Assembly: GCA_903642265.1 (NCBI GenBank)
Contig: CAHJWN010000009.1
Coordinates: 1-64,000 of the forward strand
Length of the DNA: 64,000 nucleotides
Origin: Acidobacteriaceae bacterium
GTDB lineage: Bacteria > Acidobacteriota > Terriglobia > Terriglobales > Acidobacteriaceae
Direction: 5' to 3'
Position 1 is the stretch's first letter; every line of letters starts with the position of its first letter. The position numbers were made by a program, and so were the translations under genes. Below are positions 8,078 to 14,813 of this stretch, one piece after another. The notes under the pieces were generated by a model. It was not told where the DNA came from and ran no database searches. It worked only from the letters and a program-made list of their open reading frames with translations.

Positions 8078-9442
8078 ATGGCAGATAACCATGAAGTACC
8101 CACCACGACGGACCCCGGAGCTCTGCCAGCGCAGCCAGCGGCAACGCCTGCTATCAAGAAATCGATGCCGTTGATTTTAGGGCTGGGAGCCTTGTTCGGC
8201 ATCGTGGGCCTGGCGAATCTAGCCAACTTCACAGGAGGAGCGAAGAAGGAAGCTCCTCGTAGCAATCTGGCGATGAAGCCCGCTTCACCGAATGCCCAGC
8301 AAGTTCACAGCTTCCAGGCTCAGCAGGCCCTCCAGGCTCAAAAGGATCAGGAGGACCGGCAGCATCAGCAGCAGTTGGCCGACCAGATGGCGCAGCTTCA
8401 GAACCAGCAAGCCGTTCCCGGTCCTGAGTCTGAGACAGCAGCGCCGATGACAGAGGCGCAACGGAAGGCCATTTACGGCGACAGCCCAAATGCACCGAAG
8501 AAAACTTCGAACGTGACCCAGGCCCAGGCCGAAGCCAAGCAGAGGCAGCTTGCCCGCGAGAAGGAGCACCAAGACGCACTCAACAGCGACACCGTAGCGA
8601 TTGACTTCGCCCATTCCGCAACAACGACTACAGCGGCGGAACTGACAAATCCCGCCAACCACGAGAGCGCAAACGTCCTGGCTGCGAAGGAACAAGGCGG
8701 CACGCAGGCGAGTGGAGAAGAGTTCGGCACCCAAGCCTCAGCAGGGAAGACCGGCGGCACCGGACAGCCTGCTTTGCAGCCCGTGTCCGCACAACGAAGC
8801 CTCAGCACAACCACGAACACAGACCCTATGGCCCGCTACGACTTCGACGGCTACCAGGGGCGGCTCTTTCGCGTGTTCGAGGGCACCGTGTTTGAAGGCG
8901 TCGTGACCAACCACATTGACGGCGGGTTGGCCGGTCCCATGATCGTCATGCTGACGACCGACTACTACTCGCATGACCATCAGCAGCTCCTTTTGCCCCA
9001 GGGAACTCGCCTTATCGGAAGCGTGTCGAGCGTCGGCAGTTCGCAAGCGAGGAAGCTATTTGTCACATTCGACCGGGCCATCTGCCCGGACGGTTTCTCG
9101 GTCCAGCTCAACAAGTTCATCGGCCTTGATCCTCTCGGAACGACCGGCCTTGCAACCAACGTCAATAACCACTACCTGAGTTCGTTTGCCGCCGCCGCTT
9201 TGATAGGCGGGATCGGCGGCCTCGCGCAGATCGGCAACACAGGCTCCGTCCTCACTGCCGATGCCGAGCTACGCAACGGGATCTCTGAGCAGACAGCTCA
9301 AGAGAGCGAGCAGATTCTCAATAAGTTCTTGAATCGTCTGCCCGTCATCACCGTAAAGGAGGGTTCCCGCGCCCGCATATACATCACGCAGGACATGCTC
9401 ATTCCTTCCTACGCGGAGCATCGCGTAGACCCAGCTCTCTAA
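8078..9442 (+). CDS. virB10: VirB10/TrbI-family channel protein
   Basis: 454 residues. A short cytoplasmic segment is followed by one membrane helix (about residues 30-50, PLILGLGALFGIVGLANLA), a long Gln/Ala-rich periplasmic linker (about 55-240) and the C-terminal TrbI domain: RLFRVFEGTVFEGVVTN, DGGLAGPMIVMLTTDYYS, LLPQGTRLIGSV, QLNKFIGLDPLGTTGL, and ITVKEGSRARIYITQDM at the end. VirB10 spans both membranes and passes the energy signal to the outer-membrane gate. The CAG-rich linker makes several long antisense frames, which I ignored. Confidence 0.93.
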   Translation: MADNHEVPTTTDPGALPAQPAATPAIKKSMPLILGLGALFGIVGLANLANFTGGAKKEAPRSNLAMKPASPNAQQVHSFQAQQALQAQKDQEDRQHQQQLADQMAQLQNQQAVPGPESETAAPMTEAQRKAIYGDSPNAPKKTSNVTQAQAEAKQRQLAREKEHQDALNSDTVAIDFAHSATTTTAAELTNPANHESANVLAAKEQGGTQASGEEFGTQASAGKTGGTGQPALQPVSAQRSLSTTTNTDPMARYDFDGYQGRLFRVFEGTVFEGVVTNHIDGGLAGPMIVMLTTDYYSHDHQQLLLPQGTRLIGSVSSVGSSQARKLFVTFDRAICPDGFSVQLNKFIGLDPLGTTGLATNVNNHYLSSFAAAALIGGIGGLAQIGNTGSVLTADAELRNGISEQTAQESEQILNKFLNRLPVITVKEGSRARIYITQDMLIPSYAEHRVDPAL

Positions 9443-9461
9443 CCATTTCGCCGAGGCAGAA

Positions 9462-9635
9462 ATGAAACCGCTCAGTCAAAACCGACGCGATCTCATATTT
9501 GGCACGTTGCTCCTTGTCTTCCTTGTTTCTTTGCTCCCCTCAATGGTGAGCGTCGCAAGTCGGGTCGAGGACGCAACCTCAAACTCACTCTCTGAATTAC
9601 TACGGCCAGTCTGGCATGAGCCCGACTATTTCTAA
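9462..9635 (+). CDS. small single-pass membrane protein in T4SS operon
   Basis: A 57-residue frame in the gap between virB10 and the trbJ-like gene. It starts at ATG 9462, 19 bp after virB10, with CGAGGCAGAA as ribosome site, and has one hydrophobic helix (residues about 12-30, LIFGTLLLVFLVSLLPSMV) preceded by NRRD and followed by a hydrophilic tail ending WHEPDYF. Codon use and tight spacing fit a real gene. No homologue is recognised; small TM proteins at this place may be assembly or exclusion factors. Confidence 0.6.
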   Translation: MKPLSQNRRDLIFGTLLLVFLVSLLPSMVSVASRVEDATSNSLSELLRPVWHEPDYF

Positions 9636-9666
9636 CGCTTCCAGAACTCCTCAAAAAGGAGGACGC

Positions 9667-10452
9667 ATGAACATACAGCTCACACGACGCCGGAAGTGGA
9701 TTGTTGCTGGTGTCGTCATTCTCGGAACCGCTACCCCCAGCTTCGCTCTCTTCGGGATAGGGGATATCGTTTTCGATCCAACCAGCTATGCGTCTCTCGT
9801 CTCGCAGCTCACGCAGATGACGACGCAGTACAACATGCTCAAGAACAATCTTGTGCATTTTTCTGTCAAACAGCAGTGGCAGACCGCCCTCACCCAGCTG
9901 GAGCACGTCAACGTCGCCAATCAGTTTGGAGAGACAGGAGGGTTCTCCGTCGCCCTAAACACTAACTCACCCTCCGCTGCTTCGACGGCCTGGGGCAATG
10001 CAACAGTGCCCGTCAACAGCAGCACCTCTACTTACCTTGCCTCGCAGAATCCGAACAGCGCCGGCCGTTCGCAGCTTGCGATGATCGAGGCATCTGACGC
10101 AGCCTCGCCAGATTGCATGAATGCAGTCGGCGCGTACCGTGCCGCCCGCGACACCAATGCTTCGGCCCAGCAAAGTCTGCAGTCTGAGCAGCTTGACGAC
10201 GACGACGACACGAACACGGAGGTTCAGCAGCTCAACCTCCTCAACGCTTCACAGGCCCAGCACCTTCAGGAACTCCAGGCGCAGGGTGTCATCCATGCCT
10301 GTCTCGCGCAACAAATGGCGATTCAGAACATGCAACAGCGAAACGCGGCAGCCCAGGACCTGAATACTTGGGGCAACGTTCAGGCTCAGCATCAGGCTAA
10401 TCCCACGTTCAACGTCACCAGCTCCTCGACGTGGACAACCTACGTTCCATAA
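9667..10452 (+). CDS. trbJ: TrbJ/VirB5-like periplasmic T4SS protein
   Basis: 261 residues from ATG 9667, directly after AAAAAGGAGGACGC. Signal peptide RRRKWIVAGVVILGTATPSFA, then LFGIGDIVFDPTSYASLVSQL, the hallmark opening of TrbJ proteins ('...VYDPTNYAQN'). The middle is Ser/Asn/Gln rich with helical segments around QAQHLQELQAQGVIHACLAQ and a run of five Asp at about 192-196. TrbJ/VirB5 is a minor pilus-tip component. Unusually it ends in WTTYVP, and the next protein ends in WQTYVP (see findings). A start 17 codons upstream is possible but has no good ribosome site. Confidence 0.8.
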   Translation: MNIQLTRRRKWIVAGVVILGTATPSFALFGIGDIVFDPTSYASLVSQLTQMTTQYNMLKNNLVHFSVKQQWQTALTQLEHVNVANQFGETGGFSVALNTNSPSAASTAWGNATVPVNSSTSTYLASQNPNSAGRSQLAMIEASDAASPDCMNAVGAYRAARDTNASAQQSLQSEQLDDDDDTNTEVQQLNLLNASQAQHLQELQAQGVIHACLAQQMAIQNMQQRNAAAQDLNTWGNVQAQHQANPTFNVTSSSTWTTYVP

Positions 10453-10517
10453 CCCAGGCGGTAGCACCGTCAAGCTACGGTGCTACTCCTTTCTTCCTCT
10501 TAGCTTCCGGAGCTTCT

Positions 10518-10787
10518 ATGAACCTTAGCCGTAATCTTTCTACGATTTTACTCAGTGGGCTTCTCGCCTTGACCTTGACGGGTTGCCCAGGACAGCAGCC
10601 GCCCGCGTCTGCCGTACCACCCAAGGATGATGCAGCAAGACTCGCAGCACTCCAGCAGCAGCAGCGATTTCAAGAGGCTCAGGCACGGCATGACGCCGAG
10701 ATGAAGAAGCAGGTTGAGGCGAACAAGAAGAAATCCAACTCCTTCAATAGGGGCGGATCGAAGGTTTGGCAGACCTACGTCCCTTAA
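10518..10787 (+). CDS. small T4SS-associated lipoprotein (VirB7/TrbK-like position)
   Basis: 89 residues from ATG 10518. The N terminus is a lipoprotein signal, SGLLALTLTGCPGQQPP, with lipobox LTGC and lipidated Cys at residue 23. The rest is a charged helix rich in Gln, Ala and Lys (RLAALQQQQRFQEAQARHDAEMKKQ) followed by FNRGGSKVWQTYVP. Position between the trbJ-like and trbL-like genes is where VirB7-like lipoproteins or the TrbK entry-exclusion lipoprotein occur, but sequence similarity to either is not evident. The C-terminal TYVP is shared with the preceding protein. Confidence 0.7.
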   Translation: MNLSRNLSTILLSGLLALTLTGCPGQQPPASAVPPKDDAARLAALQQQQRFQEAQARHDAEMKKQVEANKKKSNSFNRGGSKVWQTYVP

Positions 10788-10820
10788 ATCCAACGCAGCG
10801 CAAAGACGAGAGACGCGAAC

Positions 10821-11732
10821 ATGATGACCCTACTCAACCCGCAAGCATTGGCTCTAGTCATACCCGGCCAGGACTGGCTCTACCAGTTCGTCAATAATCT
10901 CACGAACTTGACGACGGCCAACGGCGGCGCTCTGACCAGTCTAGGGCTCTCGATGCTCAGCTTTATCGCGTTGATGATGCTGGTGAACATGGTTATCACG
11001 TACTCGACGGCCAATATGAGTTTCAGCTTCAATCCGGTTCCCCTGGAGGGTGGAGTCATCATCCAGTTCCTTCTCCGTCTTGCTGTGTGCTGCTTGCTGG
11101 AAACTTATTGGGTCAATCCTGTTCCGGGTACGGGGATCAGCCTCAATCACCTGTTTTCGACCGTTGCCCAAGCCATCGTTTCAGCTCTCGACCAGAACTC
11201 GCTCCAGAACTTCAATCAGCTTCTTGCCGACGCTGGTAGCCAGATGGGAGCCCCAGGGATGTTCTCAATTCCAGAGCAGGCCTGCTATTGGCTGGTGCAG
11301 ATATTTCTCGCATTGGCATCAGCGGTCCTATTTGTGATCAACGTCAGCTCCTTCATCTTCTACGCAATCACGGCTTTGTTCGGACCCTTATTCATTCCGC
11401 TCTACATGACGAATAGCTTTCGAGGTAAGTTCTTTCATTTTGTTGAGGTTCTACTTAGCTTCGCCATGATTCGTGCCGTAGCGTCCGCCTTCATCTTCGT
11501 CTGGGAAGGCTTCATCAACCAATTCATGACGCAAACCTTCCACGGCGACTACTCGATAGGTATGTGGATTGCCAACTTCATTCCCTTCGTGATGGTCTTC
11601 GTCGCGTTCATCATCAACATGCTTTTCATTCCGGCGATCACGCAGGCCATCTTTGGCGGTGGAGCCAGCGTCGCAGGAACCGTTCAGGGTGTCGTCGCTA
11701 AAGCCCTAGCCGTTGCCAAGTTCGCCGCATAA
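10821..11732 (+). CDS. virB6: VirB6/TrbL-family polytopic inner-membrane protein
   Basis: 303 residues with at least six hydrophobic segments, e.g. LSMLSFIALMMLVNMVITY, FLALASAVLFVINVSSFIFY, ITALFGPLFIPLYMTNSF and WIANFIPFVMVFVAFIINML. The ALFGPLFIPLYM stretch after the central helices is the conserved core of TrbL/VirB6 proteins, which form part of the DNA path through the inner membrane. ATG 10821 lies 33 bp after the lipoprotein gene. A Gly/Ala-rich tail ends the protein. Confidence 0.85.
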   Translation: MMTLLNPQALALVIPGQDWLYQFVNNLTNLTTANGGALTSLGLSMLSFIALMMLVNMVITYSTANMSFSFNPVPLEGGVIIQFLLRLAVCCLLETYWVNPVPGTGISLNHLFSTVAQAIVSALDQNSLQNFNQLLADAGSQMGAPGMFSIPEQACYWLVQIFLALASAVLFVINVSSFIFYAITALFGPLFIPLYMTNSFRGKFFHFVEVLLSFAMIRAVASAFIFVWEGFINQFMTQTFHGDYSIGMWIANFIPFVMVFVAFIINMLFIPAITQAIFGGGASVAGTVQGVVAKALAVAKFAA

Positions 11733-11747
11733 GACCAGGAGGGAAGC

Positions 11748-11957
11748 ATGTCCATCTTCTTCGTTCAAGCCCGGCTCCATCCCGTTGCTCGTTGGCTTAT
11801 CAACCTCGTTGGAGGAACCCTGCGGCTTTGCCTTCTGCTGCTCTGCATAGCAGCCGTCGTCTTCACCATGGTTGGGCTGATACGAAATCAGCGCCACCTT
11901 CATCCACTAGCGCACCCAACAGAGCGCGTCCGACCGATCATCGTGCCTTACAAGTAG
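11748..11957 (+). CDS. small membrane protein in T4SS operon
   Basis: 69 residues, ATG 11748 after CCAGGAGGGAAGC. Residues about 8-45 include WLINLVGGTLRLCLLLLCIAA and VVFTMVGLI, one long or two short membrane helices, with a basic tail RNQRHLHPLAHPTERVRP. It lies between virB6 and virB8 and is spaced as an operon member. Not recognised; a role in T4SS assembly or surface exclusion is only suggested by place. Confidence 0.6.
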   Translation: MSIFFVQARLHPVARWLINLVGGTLRLCLLLLCIAAVVFTMVGLIRNQRHLHPLAHPTERVRPIIVPYK

Positions 11958-11989
11958 CCGCCTACTTCACAACGCAAGGAGCCTCACCC

Positions 11990-12835
11990 ATGGCAACCCA
12001 CACCGCCCCTCTCACGGATGCAGCTTGGACACCTAAGGACGCGCTGCTCACCGACACCATCGCCAACGAGGTGTACGCCTCGCACTACTCCGAGCGCAGG
12101 CTGAGCCGCTTTGTGATCGGGATGCTTTCTATGACGTTGCTGGGTTCTTTCGCAGCTATCGTTGCTCTCGCTCATAAACCCGTCCAAAACCGTTACATCC
12201 GCATTGACGATGTGGGCCGCGCTCAAGCCATTGTGTATTCCGACCTCAACTACAGTCCGCGTGAGGGCGAGGTGCGAACCTACCTCACCGATTGGGCTAA
12301 TTACCGCTACACGGTCAGCAAAGACACGATTGCGAAGAAGTATCCGCTCAACTACTACTTCCTCTCCCAGCAGCTTGCAGCCCAAATGATGAACCAGGAC
12401 AACACCGACCATCTGGTCTCCCAAGTAACCGCAGGACAGGTTGAACAGAGCGACGTGGACGTGCGAAACGTCACCATCACCAGCATGTCCGATGAGCAAG
12501 TGCAAGGGCTTCGGATGTCGAAGGGAACTGCCCTAATCGACATCGACAAGCTCTACTCAGCGCGAAACTCTCACGATCCTCGGACAGAGCATTGGATGTT
12601 GAGCGTGACGTACTACCTCAACCCAAAGCAGGTGAGCGATCAAGCCCGCATCTTCCCGCAGTTCGAGACGATCAATCCGCTAGGCATGACCATCACCGAG
12701 TTTCATGAGAACCGGATGGGAGTCGAGCAGCAGTCACCAATAGCGGCAAGCGTCAGGCCACTTACCGCCGTCGGTCCCATGAAGACGATTGTGCCCGCCA
12801 GCCTTCCCCAACTTCCTACAGGAGCGAGCCGTTGA
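11990..12835 (+). CDS. virB8: VirB8/TrbF-family bitopic T4SS protein
   Basis: 281 residues from ATG 11990, after AAGGAGCCTCACCC; the open frame extends upstream through the small TM gene, but that part is out of context. One membrane helix at about residues 41-62 (FVIGMLSMTLLGSFAAIVALA) is followed by a periplasmic NTF2-like domain (VRTYLTDWANYRYTVSKD, PLNYYFLSQQLAAQMMN, YYLNPKQ). VirB8/TrbF links the inner-membrane complex to the core. Its stop codon overlaps the TTG start of virB11. Confidence 0.85.
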   Translation: MATHTAPLTDAAWTPKDALLTDTIANEVYASHYSERRLSRFVIGMLSMTLLGSFAAIVALAHKPVQNRYIRIDDVGRAQAIVYSDLNYSPREGEVRTYLTDWANYRYTVSKDTIAKKYPLNYYFLSQQLAAQMMNQDNTDHLVSQVTAGQVEQSDVDVRNVTITSMSDEQVQGLRMSKGTALIDIDKLYSARNSHDPRTEHWMLSVTYYLNPKQVSDQARIFPQFETINPLGMTITEFHENRMGVEQQSPIAASVRPLTAVGPMKTIVPASLPQLPTGASR

Positions 12836-13809
12836 GCTATCACCTCATTCTTCCGTTCTTTCCGCCCGAGATCCAGGAGTTGCTTCTAGACCCGACCATC
12901 TCCGACCTCATGATCAATGGAACCACTGGCGTCTTCGCAGAACGTAACGGCGTGACTGTGCAGGTCCACCTCACCACGCCATACACCAATGAAAGGCTTA
13001 CAGCCGCGATAGAACGTGTGGCGCGTATTCTCGGCCAGGACCTCACAACGCAGAACCCAATCCTAAACACCCGGCTCCCAGATGGTTCGCGTGTTGCAGT
13101 CGTAGGTCCTCCAGCGTCGATCAATGGCGTGTCTCTCACCATTCGAAAATTCAACAAGTGGTACACGTCGGACGAGCTGGTGATCTCAGGCAGCATCCCC
13201 GAAGAGGTGCGCGATCACGTCATCAGCTTCATCATGACCCGTAAGAACGGAATCATCGCAGGCGGAACAGGCTCAGGAAAGACAACTTTGATGAAAGCGC
13301 TTCTCGATCACATCCCTGAGAGCGAGCGTCTTTGCATCATCGAGCAGCCCGCAGAGTTGAAGGTGTCACAGCCGAATGCCATTCGCTGGGAGGCCGTCGA
13401 AGCTATCCCCGGACAGGCCGCTGTGACCCCTAGTGAATTACTAGCCGCTGCCCTCAGGCATCGTCCAGACCGCATCATCATGGGCGAGATACGCAATGAG
13501 GCAGGATACGACCTGCTCCAGGCAATGAACACCGGCCACGGAGGAACCCTATCAACGATCCATGCAAAGAGCGCATGGGATGCGTTGAACCGTCTTTCTA
13601 ACCTTGCGCTGAGTGCCAGGCCAAATCTAAACCACGGCTTCATGCGGTCTGAGACCGCCGAGGCCATCGACTTCGTTCTGTATTGCGAACGAGCAGCCAG
13701 CGGTCGCCGTCAGGTCCGCGAACTTATCACTGTGAAGGGTTACATCCACGAAGAGCAGCGTTTCGAGACGGATGTGATCTACCGCGCCCCTCATACCCAC
13801 GCAGCCTAA
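12832..13809 (+). CDS. virB11: VirB11/TrbB-family T4SS ATPase
   Basis: 325 residues starting at TTG 12832, which overlaps the virB8 stop (TTGA) with ACAGGAGCGAG just upstream. Motifs are ISDLMINGTTGVFAERNG in the N-terminal domain, Walker A GGTGSGKTT at about 143-151, the Asp-box region RLCIIEQPAELKV, Walker B PDRIIMGEIRN and the His-box TGHGGTLSTIHAKSA. This hexameric traffic ATPase switches the machine between pilus building and DNA transfer. In most trb operons trbB comes first; here it is at the end. Confidence 0.95.
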   Translation: MSYHLILPFFPPEIQELLLDPTISDLMINGTTGVFAERNGVTVQVHLTTPYTNERLTAAIERVARILGQDLTTQNPILNTRLPDGSRVAVVGPPASINGVSLTIRKFNKWYTSDELVISGSIPEEVRDHVISFIMTRKNGIIAGGTGSGKTTLMKALLDHIPESERLCIIEQPAELKVSQPNAIRWEAVEAIPGQAAVTPSELLAAALRHRPDRIIMGEIRNEAGYDLLQAMNTGHGGTLSTIHAKSAWDALNRLSNLALSARPNLNHGFMRSETAEAIDFVLYCERAASGRRQVRELITVKGYIHEEQRFETDVIYRAPHTHAA

Positions 13810-13827
13810 ACCAAGGAGCCAAACACC

Positions 13828-14127
13828 ATGCCACTGTTTTCTGTGAAGACCTCAAAGAAGATCGACACCAACATCAGACTTGAAGAGTCAACGGCAAAAA
13901 TGCTCGATAGATACGCTCACTTCCACAAAGGTCCAGCAGATGACGTTGTGAATGAAGCGTTGGAGTACATATTTACCAAAGATAAGGACTTCCAGCAACA
14001 TCTTCGCGCCAACCCCGAAGAGGAAGTGCCCAGCTCCCTGCGCGTGAAGAAGATTCCCCCAAGCGTCGCAGCAGGTAAGAACGGTAGCAAGAACGGTGCC
14101 GGTGGGAATGGCTCCGGACCCAAGTAG
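13828..14127 (+). CDS. small ribbon-helix-helix-like protein
   Basis: 99 residues, ATG 13828 after CCAAGGAGCCAAACACC. Residues about 8-50 (KKIDTNIRLEESTAKMLDRY...GPADDVVNEALEYIFTKD) show a strand followed by two helices, as in Arc/MetJ-type DNA-binding proteins; the tail is Gly/Asn/Lys rich. It is the last gene of the secretion operon and lies next to the candidate oriT, so it may be a relaxosome component or an operon regulator. No named family is recognised. Confidence 0.6.
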   Translation: MPLFSVKTSKKIDTNIRLEESTAKMLDRYAHFHKGPADDVVNEALEYIFTKDKDFQQHLRANPEEEVPSSLRVKKIPPSVAAGKNGSKNGAGGNGSGPK

Positions 14128-14150
14128 CAGCTCGCGATGCGAGCGACTAC
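14124..14150 (+). terminator. hairpin after the T4SS operon
   Basis: GTAG (14124-14127), GCTCGC (14130-14135), loop GAT, GCGAGC (14139-14144) and CTAC (14147-14150) form a long stem broken only by a two-base mismatch. It includes the stop codon of the preceding gene. No T-run follows, so it is a weak terminator candidate, or part of the oriT structure. Confidence 0.4.
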
Positions 14151-14415
14151 TTAGGTCCTTTGCAGGTGTGCCGGTGATCCCAGCACAGGTGAAAGCAACA
14201 GCCACCCCAACCTCAGCCGCAACAACAACAGCAACAGCAAAGGCACATGCTTCGCATGCGAGGCAAATGGTGACACTCCACCCCTTGCAGGGTGGTGTTT
14301 CGAGCCAAGACGGTAGACAACTGGCAACCGCAACAGAATGAACGGAATAGAGGTTACCGGTAGACAACAGTAGACATTGAGTCTCCAGTTGTCTACCGCC
14401 CTCAAGGAGCAGCTT
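14128..14415. other. candidate origin of transfer (oriT)
   Basis: A 288-bp gap directly upstream of the trwA-trwB-trwC-like genes, where R388-type plasmids carry oriT. It holds three hairpins (14130-14144; CATGC-TTC-GCATG at 14246-14258; CCACCC-CTTGCA-GGGTGG at 14278-14295), a CAACAAC/CAGCAAC-rich run at about 14215-14242, one copy of CGGTAGACAACT at 14311 and the 42-bp dyad at 14358-14399. The word TTGTCTA in the dyad arms resembles the R388 nic core as I remember it. The nick site cannot be fixed from sequence alone. Confidence 0.55.
14358..14399 (+). repeat. 42-bp dyad element, transfer-region copy
   Basis: CGGTAGACAAC at 14358-14368 and its reverse complement GTTGTCTACCG at 14388-14398, with AGTAGACAT and GTCTCC between. 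The 42 bp match the minus strand of 2577-2618 at 38 positions. A single further half-element begins at 14311. It overlaps the region just upstream of the trwA-like ATG (14416), so binding there could also repress that gene. Confidence 0.85.
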
Positions 14416-14811
14416 ATGCAGTCAGGAAGCACAGCCGGACCCATTGATTTTGAGACCAGCCTTCGCCGCTCCCAGGGGCGCACATCGCGAAAGATTGTCG
14501 CCAGCGCGAAGGTCACTGAAGCCGAGCGGGGTGAGCTGGACGCCGCTGCCAAAGCTGAGGGCAAGGCCCTCAGCGAATGGGCGCGGGAGGTGCTTTTGCG
14601 GGAGGCCCGTCGTGCCGACTGTGACCCGGTCCTCACTGAGGTAGTCGCTACTCGGATGTTGCTGGTGAATCTTCTAAAGCCGGTTGCCATGGGGAAGCCG
14701 GTTTCTCAAGAGTGGATCACCGATGCGATGGCCGCAGTACGGAAAGGGAAGCGGAAAGCGGCTCAGGAAGTCATGCAGCAGTACAACGAGGAAGAGGCGG
14801 GAGGCCAATAG
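14416..14811 (+). CDS. TrwA/MobC-like relaxosome accessory protein
   Basis: 131 residues from ATG 14416 after CAAGGAGCAGCTT; the frame is open from a TTG at 14377, but that lies inside the dyad element. Residues about 22-65 (TSRKIVASAKVTEAERGELDA...GKALSEWAREVLLREA) are the ribbon-helix-helix-type domain seen in plasmid mobilisation proteins and TrwA/TraM-like accessories, which bind oriT and help the relaxase nick. The order accessory-coupling protein-relaxase equals trwABC of R388. The next gene starts 2 bp after the stop. Confidence 0.75.
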   Translation: MQSGSTAGPIDFETSLRRSQGRTSRKIVASAKVTEAERGELDAAAKAEGKALSEWAREVLLREARRADCDPVLTEVVATRMLLVNLLKPVAMGKPVSQEWITDAMAAVRKGKRKAAQEVMQQYNEEEAGGQ

Positions 14812-14813
14812 AT

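Noticed and set aside
8229-9046. Several long minus-strand frames across virB10
   Set aside because: They are antisense of the CAG/GCC-rich Gln/Ala linker, overlap one another, and have Leu/Cys-rich unnatural composition.
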